Shown here piece after piece: positions 33,317 through 42,324 of a DNA stretch of 64,000 bases (the stretch's first letter is position 1; each line of letters starts with the position of its first letter). Both the position numbers and the translations under genes were made by a program. The notes under the pieces are model-generated. The model searched no databases. It was not told the origin of the DNA and saw only the letters and a program-made list of their open reading frames with translations. The DNA is from CBDBKE01 sp965218055 (lineage in GTDB: Bacteria > Acidobacteriota > Terriglobia > JAJPHL01 > JAPKYU01), in contig CBDCKA010000001.1 of assembly GCA_965218055.1 (NCBI GenBank), positions 744,001 through 808,000 of the forward strand, read 5' to 3'.

Positions 33317-34447
33317 CTACCTCAGCTTCAACGTGGTAAGGGCAAACAAGGCCAGCAACAGGCCTGTGATCCAGAAGCGAATGATGATCTTGGACTCCCT
33401 CCAGCCGGTCAACTCGAAGTGGTGATGCAACGGCGCCATTTTGAAAATTCGCTTGCCGCGCAACTTGTAGGAGCCGACCTGAAGGATCACCGAGAGCGCC
33501 TCGACCACAAACACGCCGCCAATCAGCGGCAACAAAAGTTCCTGCTTAATGATGACGGCGATGGTGCCGATGGCCCCGCCCAGCGCCAGCGAGCCTACGT
33601 CGCCCATGAAAATTTCAGCCGGATGGGCGTTGTACCAGAGAAAGCCCAGGCTGGCGCCGACCAGAGCCCCACAGAAGATGGTGATCTCGGCCACGCCCGG
33701 TAAAAACTGAATCTCCAAGTATTGCGCGAAGACCGCATGCCCGGTCAGATAGGTCAGCGCGGTGAGCGCCCCGGCGGCGATGACGGTCAGCCCCACCGCC
33801 AGGCCGTCCAGCCCGTCGGTGAGGTTCACGGCGTTGCTGGACCCCACAATGACCAGCACCACGAAGAGGAAGAAAAAGGAAAATGCCAACGGGTAGGTGT
33901 ACTGATTGGCCAGGAAACTGTCAATCAACAGGTCCGGCCGAAGGTTCTTGAAAAACGGAACCATCAAGTGTGTTGAGTATTGTCCTTTGGCCGTCAGCAC
34001 CAGCAAGAACACAGCCACCAGGAAGCTGGCCAGCACCTGGAGGGAGAACTTGGTCCGCGCTGTCAGACCCTTGTTCTGGCGCCTGCGGATCTTCAGGTAA
34101 TCATCGACGAAACCGATCAGGCCGAAGCTCGTCACAGAGAAAATCACGATCCAGACGTAGACGTTACCGAGGTCGGACCAGAGCAGCGTAGGCACCAGAC
34201 AGGAGATGAGAATGAGCACGCCGCCCATCGTGGGCGTGCCGGCCTTGAGCTGGTGTTGCGGGCCGTCTTCGCGGATGAACTGACCTATCTGGAACTCGCG
34301 AAGCCGGCGGATCAGCCACGGGCCCAGGATGACGCACAGCAGCAGGGCCGTCACGCTCGCGAAGGCGGTGCGGAACGTCAGGTAGCGGAAGACCCGGAAG
34401 GGCGAGAAGTGTTCGTACAGGACCTGATAAAGGAGCCAGTAAAGCAT
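33317..34447 (-). CDS. mraY: phospho-MurNAc-pentapeptide translocase
   Basis: 376 residues, about ten membrane helices. Diagnostic motifs are GTPTMGGVLIL, VDDYLKIRRRQNKGL with the catalytic Asp pair, NAVNLTDGLDGLA, and PLHHHFELTGW near the C-terminus. It makes lipid I from UDP-MurNAc-pentapeptide and undecaprenyl phosphate. It lies 98 bp downstream of murF. Confidence 0.95.
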   Translation of the reverse strand: MLYWLLYQVLYEHFSPFRVFRYLTFRTAFASVTALLLCVILGPWLIRRLREFQIGQFIREDGPQHQLKAGTPTMGGVLILISCLVPTLLWSDLGNVYVWIVIFSVTSFGLIGFVDDYLKIRRRQNKGLTARTKFSLQVLASFLVAVFLLVLTAKGQYSTHLMVPFFKNLRPDLLIDSFLANQYTYPLAFSFFFLFVVLVIVGSSNAVNLTDGLDGLAVGLTVIAAGALTALTYLTGHAVFAQYLEIQFLPGVAEITIFCGALVGASLGFLWYNAHPAEIFMGDVGSLALGGAIGTIAVIIKQELLLPLIGGVFVVEALSVILQVGSYKLRGKRIFKMAPLHHHFELTGWRESKIIIRFWITGLLLALFALTTLKLR

Positions 34448-34545
34448 TCCCGCAGCTATCAGTGAAGGGTGAAGAGCCCGGGGCCGAGGGGTTTGAGGAT
34501 GAATCGTCGGCCGGGCCGCTCATTCACCCATTCACTCGCACTCAT

Positions 34546-35928
34546 TCACTCGTCATTCATCAGCTTGGACACCGCATCCTCCAGTTTGACCCCGCGGGAG
34601 CCTTTGAACAACACTAGATCGCCAGGCTGAACCAGAGAAGCCACGTAGTCGCCAGCCTCGGCAGCCGACTCGAAGAAGGCGCGGCGGCCGGCGTCCAGGC
34701 CGGCGGCGGCAGCGCCTTCGACAATGAAGCGTGCGTGGCCACCGACGCCGACGACGTAGTCGGCGGCGGCCGCGGCCTGCTGGCCGGCTCGCCGGTGCAG
34801 TTCGTTCGAGGTCGGACCCAGCTCCAGCATTTCTCCTAGAACCGCGATGCGCCGTCCGTGTGACGGCGCGCGCGCCAGCGTCTCGAGCATCAACTCCAGC
34901 GCCCGCGGGTTCGAGTTGTAGCAGTCGTTGAGGATGCTAACGCCGTTGAGGTCCAGCAACTCGCCGCGCATTTTCAGCGGTCGAAAGCCAGCGAGCGCCG
35001 AGGCGGCACGGGCGGGCGCGATGCCGAATCTGTGCGCGGTGGCGATGGCGGCCAGCGCATTTAACACCTGGTGACGCCCGAGCAGCGGCAGGGCTACTTC
35101 CAGCGGGTCACCGGCCCACTCCAGGCGGAAGCGCACGCCAGGCCGGTCGCCCTGGGTTGCGGTGGCGATGTCGCGGGCGCGAAAATCGGCTGGCTGCTCG
35201 ATTCCGAACAAGACGCTTCGCCCGGCGAACTGCTGCCCAAAGCGGGAGACGAGCGGATCATCCGCGTTGAGCACCGCCGTCCCGCTGGGGGGGAGGGCGT
35301 GGATGAGTTCCTGTTTGGCCTGGGCGATCTCCTCAATGTCGGCGAAAAACTCCAGGTGCACAGGACTCACGCAGGTGACCACGCCGGTCTCCGGACGGGC
35401 AATCCGCGCCAGATGCGCAATTTCCCCGGCGCGCGACATGGCCAGCTCAAACACGCCCACCTGGTCGGTCTGTTGGAGGCGTAGCAGGGAGAGTGGCAAA
35501 CCATATTGGTTGTTCAGGTTGCCCTCACTCTTGAGCACGCGGTAGCTGGTAGCCATCGTGGCCGCGATCATCTCCTTGGTGCTGGTCTTGCCAGCGCTGC
35601 CCGTGACGGCCACCACCGGCCGCCCCCAGCGCCGGCGAGCTTCCGCGGCCAGGGTCTCGAGCGCCCCGTGCGTGTTCGGTACATGCAGGATTCTGGCCGC
35701 ATCCGCCGCTCCCTCCTGCGGGTCCCGTTCCACAATGGCAGCCGCGGCACCCGCCTCCAGAACCGCCGCGACAAAATCGTGGCCGTCGTAGCGGGGACCT
35801 GGAATAGCAAAAAAAAGCTCGCCGGCCTGGATGGTGCGCGAATCAATCGAATAGCCGGTTACTGTCGCCTCGGTCACCGGGCTAGAAACGGCCAGAATCT
35901 TTGCGATTTGTGCCAAAGTCAGGTTCAT
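34546..35928 (-). CDS. murF: UDP-MurNAc-tripeptide--D-Ala-D-Ala ligase
   Basis: 460 residues. N-terminal MurF-type domain (SIDSRTIQAGELFFAIPGPRYDGHDFV), P-loop VTGSAGKTSTKEMIAA (about 110-121), NNQYGLPLSLL, and the C-terminal domain with DCYNSNPRALELML and LGEMLELG. It completes the cytoplasmic pentapeptide precursor. First gene of the mur/fts run in this window; murE, normally just upstream, is absent and a 340-bp non-coding gap precedes it. Confidence 0.95.
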   Translation of the reverse strand: MNLTLAQIAKILAVSSPVTEATVTGYSIDSRTIQAGELFFAIPGPRYDGHDFVAAVLEAGAAAAIVERDPQEGAADAARILHVPNTHGALETLAAEARRRWGRPVVAVTGSAGKTSTKEMIAATMATSYRVLKSEGNLNNQYGLPLSLLRLQQTDQVGVFELAMSRAGEIAHLARIARPETGVVTCVSPVHLEFFADIEEIAQAKQELIHALPPSGTAVLNADDPLVSRFGQQFAGRSVLFGIEQPADFRARDIATATQGDRPGVRFRLEWAGDPLEVALPLLGRHQVLNALAAIATAHRFGIAPARAASALAGFRPLKMRGELLDLNGVSILNDCYNSNPRALELMLETLARAPSHGRRIAVLGEMLELGPTSNELHRRAGQQAAAAADYVVGVGGHARFIVEGAAAAGLDAGRRAFFESAAEAGDYVASLVQPGDLVLFKGSRGVKLEDAVSKLMNDE

Positions 35929-36264
35929 CGAGCTTTACCTAAATAAGGAAAGGAACCGCCAGAAGCCCCCTCTGAGAAGTTTACAAGAACAGGCTTCCAG
36001 ACACCAACCAGCCCGGGGAAAGGGGTTGAGCCCGCAGTCTGCAGCAAGGGCTCTACGACCTCGACGAAGATAGTCAACCCGAGACAGGCCGCAGCCCCGG
36101 CGAATAGTACTGGTCAGTGCATCTGCTTCTCGTTCTCGAGGTGCGCAAGCCTTGGCGGCATATAGAGCGCCAGCAATTGAAGTGCCACTCCTAGCAGGTA
36201 ATTGAGCCCCGCATGTAGCCAGAGCTAAGCCGCCGGGGAAGGCTGCGGGCCCTGCGATCAGTTC
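35929..36264. other. divergent intergenic region upstream of murF and polX
   Basis: About 340 bp without a supported gene. A long open frame on the minus strand (35935-36306) has no domain and low-complexity content. This region must hold the murF operon promoter, but I see no convincing hexamer pair. No remnant of murE or ftsI is detectable. Confidence 0.4.
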
Positions 36265-36270
36265 TATAAT
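36265..36270 (+). promoter_or_regulatory. -10-like box just before polX (possible leaderless start)
   Basis: TATAAT ends five bases before ATG 36276. If used, the transcript would begin at or next to the start codon. The -35 position has no clear match. See also 17312-17317. Confidence 0.35.
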
Positions 36271-36275
36271 CTGTG

Positions 36276-38030
36276 ATGCAGAAGATGGAAAACAAGGAGA
36301 TCGCACAGCTACTTGCGGAAACCGCCGACCTGATGGAAGTCGCCGGCGAGGATAGCTTCCGCGTGCGCAGCTACCGCAACGCGGCGCAGGCGGTCCAGAT
36401 CTGGCCGGAACGCATCGGTGAGATCGTCGGCCAGCCGGACATCAAAGCGGGGGATCGGCAGTTGCTGGCCATTCCGGGCATTGGCAAGGGCATGGTGGCG
36501 CACCTTCGGGAAATCTGTGCCACTGGCGATTTCACCAGCCGCCGGCTCCTGCTGGAGAAATTTCCGCCTGGTGTGCTGGAGATGCTGCGCATTCAGGGCC
36601 TGGGGCCGAAGAGCATCGCGCTGATTTGGAGCACCTACCGGGCCGCGACCCTGAACGAGGTGGAACAACTTTGCCGCAAAGGGAAAATCCGCGAGCTGCC
36701 GCGGATGGGCGAGAAACTGGAACGGAAAATCCTGAAGGCTATCGAGACCTACCGGCTCAGCGCTGGACGGTTCCTGATAAAGGTGGCCGAGCAGGCGGCT
36801 GAGGAACTTTGCACCTACCTGCGTCAGGGACCTGCAGCGCGACAGTTGCAGGTCACCCCGGCGGGCAGCCTGCGGCGGGGCAATGAGACCGTCGGAGATC
36901 TGGACGTGCTGGTCACCGGCGGGCGGCCTGAAGCGCAAATCAAATACCTGCTGAAGTATCCAAAGATCGTGGAAGTCGTAGCCAAGGGGGAAAACAAGGT
37001 CAGCGTGAAGCTGCCCCCGTCCATACAGGTGGACGTACGGTTCCTCGAACCCGCCAGCTACGGCGCGGCCATGCAGTATTTCACCGGCTCAAAAGAACAT
37101 AACGTGGCTTTGCGCAACCGCGCCATCAGGCTGGGCTTTAAGCTAAGCGAGTACGGCCTGTTCCGGACCCGGGGCGAAAAGAAGGTGGCCGGCGCCGACG
37201 AGGAGGAAATCTACCGCCTCCTGGGCCTCGACTACATTCCGCCGGAGCTGCGCGAGAACTGGGGTGAGCTGGAGGCGGCGGCCGAGCGCCGTCTGCCTCG
37301 GCTGCTGGAACAGGCCGACATCCGGGGCGACCTGCATATGCACACGACCGCTACTGATGGCCGCGCTTCCATCCAAGAGATGGCCGAGGCGGCCCGCGAT
37401 CACGGCTATGGCTACATCGCCATCACCGACCACTCAAAGGCGCTGGCGATGACAAATGGCCTGGACGAACAGCGTGCTCTGGCTCAGATCAAGGAAATTC
37501 GCAAGGCGGACCAGCAGACGGAAGGCATCCGCATCCTGGCCGGCATCGAGGTCGACATTCACCGCGACGGACGGCTAGACCTGGACGATGAGGTGCTGGC
37601 CCAACTCGACATCGTGGTGGCCAGCGTGCATTCCTACATGAACCTGGAGCGGGCGGAGATGACAGAGCGGCTGCTGCGGGCCTTCGAAAATCCCTACCTG
37701 AACGTGCTGGCCCATCCCACCGGACGGCAGTTGCTGCACCGAGAGCCGTTTGCGTTTGACCTGGAACGCGTGCTGGCCGAAGCTGCGCGCCGCAACATCC
37801 ATCTGGAAATCAACTCCTCCCCTGAGCGGCTCGATCTGAACGAGCGCCATGCACGCCTGGCCAAGGAGTGTGGCGCCAAGATCCTGATTTCCACCGACGC
37901 CCATCACCCCACCCATTTGAGCAACATCAAGTACGGAGTCAAGGTGGCGCGGCGCGCCTGGCTGGAGCCCGCCGACGTACTCAACACCCTGGGTCCGGAG
38001 CAGTTCCTGCATGCCCTGCCCCGGAAATGA
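36276..38030 (+). CDS. polX: family X DNA polymerase with PHP domain
   Basis: 584 residues (GTG 36273 and ATG 36285 are alternative starts). The N-terminal 8-kDa-like domain with HhH motifs (LAIPGIGKGMVAHL, LRIQGLGPKSIALI) is followed by the nucleotidyltransferase palm GSLRRGNETVGDLDVLV with the metal Asp pair, and VDVRFLEPASYG. The PHP domain begins DLHMHTTATDG (about 350) with SDHSKA-like TDHSKAL, EVDI, VASVHSYM and DAHHPTHL metal ligands. It fills short gaps in base-excision repair, and the PHP domain usually adds 3'-5' exonuclease activity. Stands alone between the mur cluster and pilus genes. Confidence 0.94.
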   Translation: MQKMENKEIAQLLAETADLMEVAGEDSFRVRSYRNAAQAVQIWPERIGEIVGQPDIKAGDRQLLAIPGIGKGMVAHLREICATGDFTSRRLLLEKFPPGVLEMLRIQGLGPKSIALIWSTYRAATLNEVEQLCRKGKIRELPRMGEKLERKILKAIETYRLSAGRFLIKVAEQAAEELCTYLRQGPAARQLQVTPAGSLRRGNETVGDLDVLVTGGRPEAQIKYLLKYPKIVEVVAKGENKVSVKLPPSIQVDVRFLEPASYGAAMQYFTGSKEHNVALRNRAIRLGFKLSEYGLFRTRGEKKVAGADEEEIYRLLGLDYIPPELRENWGELEAAAERRLPRLLEQADIRGDLHMHTTATDGRASIQEMAEAARDHGYGYIAITDHSKALAMTNGLDEQRALAQIKEIRKADQQTEGIRILAGIEVDIHRDGRLDLDDEVLAQLDIVVASVHSYMNLERAEMTERLLRAFENPYLNVLAHPTGRQLLHREPFAFDLERVLAEAARRNIHLEINSSPERLDLNERHARLAKECGAKILISTDAHHPTHLSNIKYGVKVARRAWLEPADVLNTLGPEQFLHALPRK

Positions 38031-38218
38031 TTTCCGATTGCTTCCTTCCGGATTCAGGCCGGCCGGATTCGGGCAGCCTTTCCTTGCAGGCCCAGCGGTG
38101 AAGCTACGGGACCTGGGTAGGGTACATTCCCGATTGAATTGGATGGGGATCTGAGCAGCCATTGCTGCCTGCCCAGAACCCAGGGCCAGACGGTCGGGCT
38201 TTCTCGCTGGCGTGTGTC

Positions 38219-39433
38219 TTAGCCGGCTAGCTGGCCGATCAGCTTGAACATAGGCATGTAGAGCGAGATCACCACGCCACCGACAACGCCGCCGAGGAAG
38301 GCAATGATGACCGGTTCCAGCAGGGTCAGCATGTCCTTGACGGCCGCGTCCACCTCGTCCTCGTAGAAGTCGGCAATCTTTTGCAGCATGGCGTCCATGG
38401 CGCCGGTTTGCTCACCGACGCCGATCATCTGCGTCACCATGTTGGGGAAGATCTCGCTTTCGCGGAGCGGGTCGGTAATGTTTCGTCCTTCTTCCACGGC
38501 CTTGCGCACCCCGAGGATGGCCTTCTCGATCACTGCATTCCCTGACGTGCGGGCGGTGATGGTCAATGACTCCAAAAGGGGAACGCCGCTGGTGATCAGG
38601 GTGCCCAGCGTGCGGGTAAAGCGAGCCACGGCGATCTTGCGGATCAGCATGCCGAAGATAGGCGCCTTCAAGATGGCACTGTCGATGAACATGCGGCCGC
38701 CGGGGGTCTTGTACACCTGCTTCATGGCAAAGAAGCCGGCCACACCCAGGATCACGAATATCCAGCCAAAAGTGGCGAGGAAGCCGCTGAGGCCTACAAC
38801 GATGCGGGTCGGCAGCGGCAGCTCCACATTCATCGCGGCAAACATGTTGGCGAAAATGGGCACCACAAAGATCAGCAGCGCGCCCACGACGATGATGGCG
38901 ACGCCGATGACGGCAACCGGGTAGATCAGGGCCGACTTGACGGCGGACTTCAGCTTGACCTCTTTCTCGACGTAACCGGCAAGCCGCTGCAAGATGGTGT
39001 CCAGGATACCGCCGGTTTCTCCGGCTTCGATCATATTGACGTGAAGGTCGGTAAAAATTTTCGGAAACTGGCGCATGGCGTTGGCCAGCGTTGAGCCTCC
39101 CTCCACAGTTGCGCGTATCTGCGTAAGTGCACTCTGGAAAGCCTTGTTCTCCTGGTTCGCGCCCAGAATCTCCAGGCACTGGACCAGAGGCAGGCCGGCA
39201 TCAATCATCACCGAGAACTGACGGAAAAAGATGGCCAGCTCCTTGGCCGACACCCCGCCCTTGGCCACCTTGGGCACGGCAAATTCCTTGCCCTTTTCCT
39301 TGATGGTGGTCGTGGTGATCTGCTCCCTGCGGAGCAACGCTGCCAACTGGGTCTTGTTCGCCGCATTCCGCTCGCCAGTGACCGTGGACCCCGTACGCGA
39401 CCTACCGGTGTATTGATAGACAGGCATCGTCAA
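38219..39433 (-). CDS. pilC: type IV pilus inner-membrane platform protein
   Basis: 404 residues with two GspF-type domains. One spans about 65-190 (FFRQFSVMIDAGLPLVQCLEIL, MIEAGETGGILD). The other spans about 265-390 (FTRTLGTLITSGVPLLESLTI, MIGVGEQTGAMDAML). Three membrane helices lie near 168-190, 215-235 and 375-398. It couples the PilB/PilT motors to pilus assembly and retraction. It lies downstream of pilT on the same strand, a standard order. Confidence 0.93.
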   Translation of the reverse strand: MTMPVYQYTGRSRTGSTVTGERNAANKTQLAALLRREQITTTTIKEKGKEFAVPKVAKGGVSAKELAIFFRQFSVMIDAGLPLVQCLEILGANQENKAFQSALTQIRATVEGGSTLANAMRQFPKIFTDLHVNMIEAGETGGILDTILQRLAGYVEKEVKLKSAVKSALIYPVAVIGVAIIVVGALLIFVVPIFANMFAAMNVELPLPTRIVVGLSGFLATFGWIFVILGVAGFFAMKQVYKTPGGRMFIDSAILKAPIFGMLIRKIAVARFTRTLGTLITSGVPLLESLTITARTSGNAVIEKAILGVRKAVEEGRNITDPLRESEIFPNMVTQMIGVGEQTGAMDAMLQKIADFYEDEVDAAVKDMLTLLEPVIIAFLGGVVGGVVISLYMPMFKLIGQLAG

Positions 39434-39527
39434 CCTCTCCCCGCCCGCCGCCCAGCTCCTTCTGCTCCCTCGCTTCGGGACCGGGCCTTAGCAGGCAGAA
39501 TTTCCTCTATTAACCTCCCGAGCTCCC

Positions 39528-40655
39528 CTACTTCCTCAAGCCGGCCGCCGGGCTCCGCGCACCGGCTGCGCCAGGCGTACCAGATGCCGAACCGCGGTTG
39601 ATCATTTCCTGCAATTCAGCCGCGTTGCTGGAGCTCGCCATCGCTTGGTCCAGCGCGATCGAGCGTTTGAAATAAAGACTGGCCAGGGACTGGTTGAAGG
39701 TCTGCATTCCGCTCTTCTCCTGACCAATCTGCATGGCGCCATATATCTGGTGAATCTTGTCCTCACGGATCAGGTTACGGATGGCGCTGTTGGGAACCAT
39801 GATTTCCATGGCCATGGCGCGCCCCCCGCCGTCAGTTCGCGGCAGCAGCGTTTGGCAGAGAACGCCTTCCAGCACCAGGGAAAGCTGCGCCCGGATTTGC
39901 GGCTGCTGGTGCGCCGGGAAGACGTCAATGACGCGGTTGATCGTCGAGGACGCCGAGTTGGTATGAAGCGTCCCGAAGGTCAGGTGGCCGGTTTCGGCGA
40001 TGCGCAGCGCCGCTTCCACGGTTTCCAGGTCGCGCATCTCGCCGATCAGCACCACGTCCGGGTCTTCGCGCAGCGCCGCCCGCAAGGCGTTGGTAAAACT
40101 TTGCGTGTCGCTGCCCACCTCGCGCTGGTTCACCAGGCAGCTCTTGTGCTGGTGCACGAACTCGATCGGGTCCTCGATGGTGATGATGTGGTCGTGCCGT
40201 TCGTTGTTGACCTTGTCCAGCATCGCGGCCAGCGTGGTGGACTTACCGCTCCCAGTCGGGCCGGTCACCAGGATCAGCCCGCGCGGTTTCTCGCAAAGCC
40301 TGGCCACGACCGGCGGCAATTGCAGTTTATCGAAGCCCAGGATCTCAAAAGGAATCACCCGGAAGACCGAGCCGACCGCGCCCCGCTGGTTAAACAGATT
40401 TCCCCGGAAACGGGCCAAGCCCTTGATGCCAAAGGAAAAGTCCAGCTCCATGTGCTCTTCAAAGCGGTGCTTCTGAGCGTCCGTTAAGACGCTATAGGCC
40501 AACTGCTTGGTTTCCGCCGGGGTCAAGGGCGGAAGGTCCAACGGGTGCAGGTGACCGTGCACACGCACCTGGGGCGGACTCTGCGTCGTGACATGCAGGT
40601 CGCTCCCCGACATCTCCAGCATTTTTTTCAAAAGGTCGCTCAGCGTCGCTGGCAT
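39528..40655 (-). CDS. pilT: type IV pilus retraction ATPase
   Basis: 375 residues. An N-terminal PAS-like domain precedes the core with Walker A TGPTGSGKSTTLAAM (about 130-144), the Asp box ITIEDPIEFVH, Walker B VVLIGEMRDLETVEAAL and the His box GHLTFGTLHTNSA. It powers pilus retraction and twitching and helps DNA uptake. A Pro/Ala/Gly-rich tail ends the protein. It lies between pilC and the pilB fragment. Confidence 0.94.
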   Translation of the reverse strand: MPATLSDLLKKMLEMSGSDLHVTTQSPPQVRVHGHLHPLDLPPLTPAETKQLAYSVLTDAQKHRFEEHMELDFSFGIKGLARFRGNLFNQRGAVGSVFRVIPFEILGFDKLQLPPVVARLCEKPRGLILVTGPTGSGKSTTLAAMLDKVNNERHDHIITIEDPIEFVHQHKSCLVNQREVGSDTQSFTNALRAALREDPDVVLIGEMRDLETVEAALRIAETGHLTFGTLHTNSASSTINRVIDVFPAHQQPQIRAQLSLVLEGVLCQTLLPRTDGGGRAMAMEIMVPNSAIRNLIREDKIHQIYGAMQIGQEKSGMQTFNQSLASLYFKRSIALDQAMASSSNAAELQEMINRGSASGTPGAAGARSPAAGLRK

Positions 40656-40698
40656 TTCTCCCCCTTCCCTGCTTCGTTCCCATGAAACCCGTTCCTGC

Positions 40699-41178
40699 TC
40701 ACAAAACCGTTTCCTTGACCACTTCCTCGATGGTCGTCACCCCGTCCATCACCTTCCGCAAGCCGCTGCGGCGCAGCGAAATCATACCTTGTTCCATCGC
40801 CTTCCGCTTGATTTCCAGAGCCGAAGCGCCCACCAGGACCAGCTCGCGGAGGTCGTCAGTGATCTCCAGTACTTCGTACAGCCCTACGCGTCCCTTCATG
40901 CCACGGCTGTTGCATTGATCGCAGCCGGGGCCCTTGTTATAAACCTTAACCGTCTTTGTCTCTTCCTGCGTAAACCCGAAATCCAGCATGGCCTGGGCGG
41001 GCAGCTCTTCCAGCACTTTGCAGCCGTTACAGAGACGGCGGATCAGGCGCTGCGCACAAATCAGGTGCACCGAGGTAGCCACCAGAAAGGGCTCGATGCC
41101 CATATTCATGAGGCGGCTGATGGTGGAGGGAGCGTCGTTGGTGTGCAGCGTGGAGAGGACCATGTGGCCGGTGAGAGC
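40699..41178 (-). pseudogene. pilB: pilB, 3' fragment cut by an IS
   Basis: The last 160 codons of the pilus-extension ATPase remain: ALTGHMVLSTLHTNDAPSTISRL, the Arg finger region, four zinc-binding cysteines (C..C in LCNGCKV and GCDQCNSRGMKGRVGLYE) and the C-terminal LRRSGLRKVMDGVTTIEEV. The reading frame runs into the IS tip at 41178/41179; everything upstream, including the Walker motifs, is missing. On this contig the extension motor is therefore broken, unless the join is an assembly artefact. Confidence 0.85.
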
Positions 41179-41235
41179 TGCCCTGGACTGGGTAATTTAG
41201 ACACTGAGGTTGGGAATTAACTACCCTGGTGTCAT

Positions 41236-41496
41236 ATGAACAAAAAACATCATCGTATTGCAGCTGACGTAAAAGCCGATATCCTACGCCGCGTCAAGGA
41301 AGAAGACATCTCGGTGGCCCAGGCCGCCAAGGATCACGGTATTTCTGAAGGGAGCATCTATGGTTGGATGGTAAAAGGAGCAACCGGTGCCCCGTCCTGG
41401 GCGGAGTTCTCCCGACTTCAGAAGCAGAACAGAGAACTCCTGGAACTCGTGGGCGAGATCACGCTCAAGCTCTCCATGACTCAAAAAAACAATTGA
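41236..41496 (+). CDS. IS3-family transposase OrfA
   Basis: 86 residues with a helix-turn-helix (DILRRVKEEDISVAQAAKDHGISEGSIYGWM) and a coiled coil (FSRLQKQNRELLELVGEI). The end overlaps orfB at the slippery heptamer AAAAAAC (41484-41490), the classic -1 frameshift signal. Confidence 0.87.
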   Translation: MNKKHHRIAADVKADILRRVKEEDISVAQAAKDHGISEGSIYGWMVKGATGAPSWAEFSRLQKQNRELLELVGEITLKLSMTQKNN

Positions 41497-42281
41497 GCGA
41501 AGGAAGAAACAAATCAGCGCTTGCCCGAGCCCTTGGCATATCCCGCGCGAGCCTGTATTACGTCCCAAGAATGAAGGAGAAGGACTGGCGCCTCAAGGTC
41601 CGCCTGGAAGAAGAGCTGCAGATCCATCCCTCCTACGGCTCCCGGCGAATTGCTACGGCACTGGGACTCTGCCGCCAGCGGGCGCAGAGGGTCATGCGTC
41701 TGTTTGGCATCAAGCCCTACCGCAGGAGAGGCAGAAAATGGAGAAAATCCAAGGTTTCCCGGACCTATCCCAACCTCCTGCTCGCGCTCATGCCCGCATA
41801 TGCAAACCACATCTGGGCAACGGACTTCACCGAGTTCGTGCAGCACGGAAAGAAGGTCTATGTGGCGACCGTGATCGATCTCTACACCCGCCGGATCCTG
41901 GGAATCCAGGTTGCGGTGAGAAAGGGAGCCGCGCTCACCATTCAGGCGCTTTCCAACGCCCTGCTCCATCATCCGCGCCCGGATCTATTCCACTCCGACA
42001 ACGGGAGGGAGTATGACGCGATGGCGTTCACTGAAATCCTTGATGGATGCGGCATCGTGATTTCACGGAACCGCCCGGGGTGCCCTTGGGAGAACGGATA
42101 CCAGGAATCGTTCTACGACAAATTCAAGGTTGACCTGGGAGATCCGAACCGCTTCAAAACACTGGGGGAGCTAGTGGCGGAGATCTACCGCACCCTGTGG
42201 GACTACAACAACACGCGGATTCACTCCGCGCTCAACATGCCGCCTGTGGTATTCGCCAAACGGTATGCGTTAGTCGCGTAA
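41484..42281 (+). CDS. IS3-family transposase OrfB
   Basis: Read after a -1 shift at AAAAAAC: KKQLSEGRNKSALARALGISRASLYYV, the HTH_21 part with YGSRRIATALG, then the DDE core: HIWATDFTEFV, LFHSDNGREYDA and GYQESFYDKFKVD. It ends NNTRIHSALNMPPVVFAKRYALVA. Intact, so the element may be mobile. The subgroup, with RRRGRKWRKSK before the core, differs from the other two IS3 elements in the window. Confidence 0.88.
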   Translation, partial: KKQLSEGRNKSALARALGISRASLYYVPRMKEKDWRLKVRLEEELQIHPSYGSRRIATALGLCRQRAQRVMRLFGIKPYRRRGRKWRKSKVSRTYPNLLLALMPAYANHIWATDFTEFVQHGKKVYVATVIDLYTRRILGIQVAVRKGAALTIQALSNALLHHPRPDLFHSDNGREYDAMAFTEILDGCGIVISRNRPGCPWENGYQESFYDKFKVDLGDPNRFKTLGELVAEIYRTLWDYNNTRIHSALNMPPVVFAKRYALVA

Positions 42282-42324
42282 AAAACTCTCAGAATCAGTG
42301 TCTAAAGAAATCAGTCCTTGACAC

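Larger units (their letters stand above)
41179..42324 (+). mobile_element. IS3-family insertion sequence (third type)
   Basis: The tips share GGACTG and TTTAGACACTGA with equal spacing (19 of 23 bases): TGCCCTGGACTG...TTTAGACACTGA at the left and GTGTCAAGGACTG...TTTAGACACTGA read inward from the right. AGAGC stands next to both tips (41174-41178 and 42325-42329), which could be a 5-bp target duplication. The flanking genes (pilB and a membrane glycosyltransferase-like gene) are unrelated. A partial exact copy of the last 225 bp lies at 49152-49376. Confidence 0.88.

Noticed and set aside
35935..36306. 123-codon minus-strand frame upstream of murF
   Set aside because: Low-complexity composition, overlaps the polX start, no family match.
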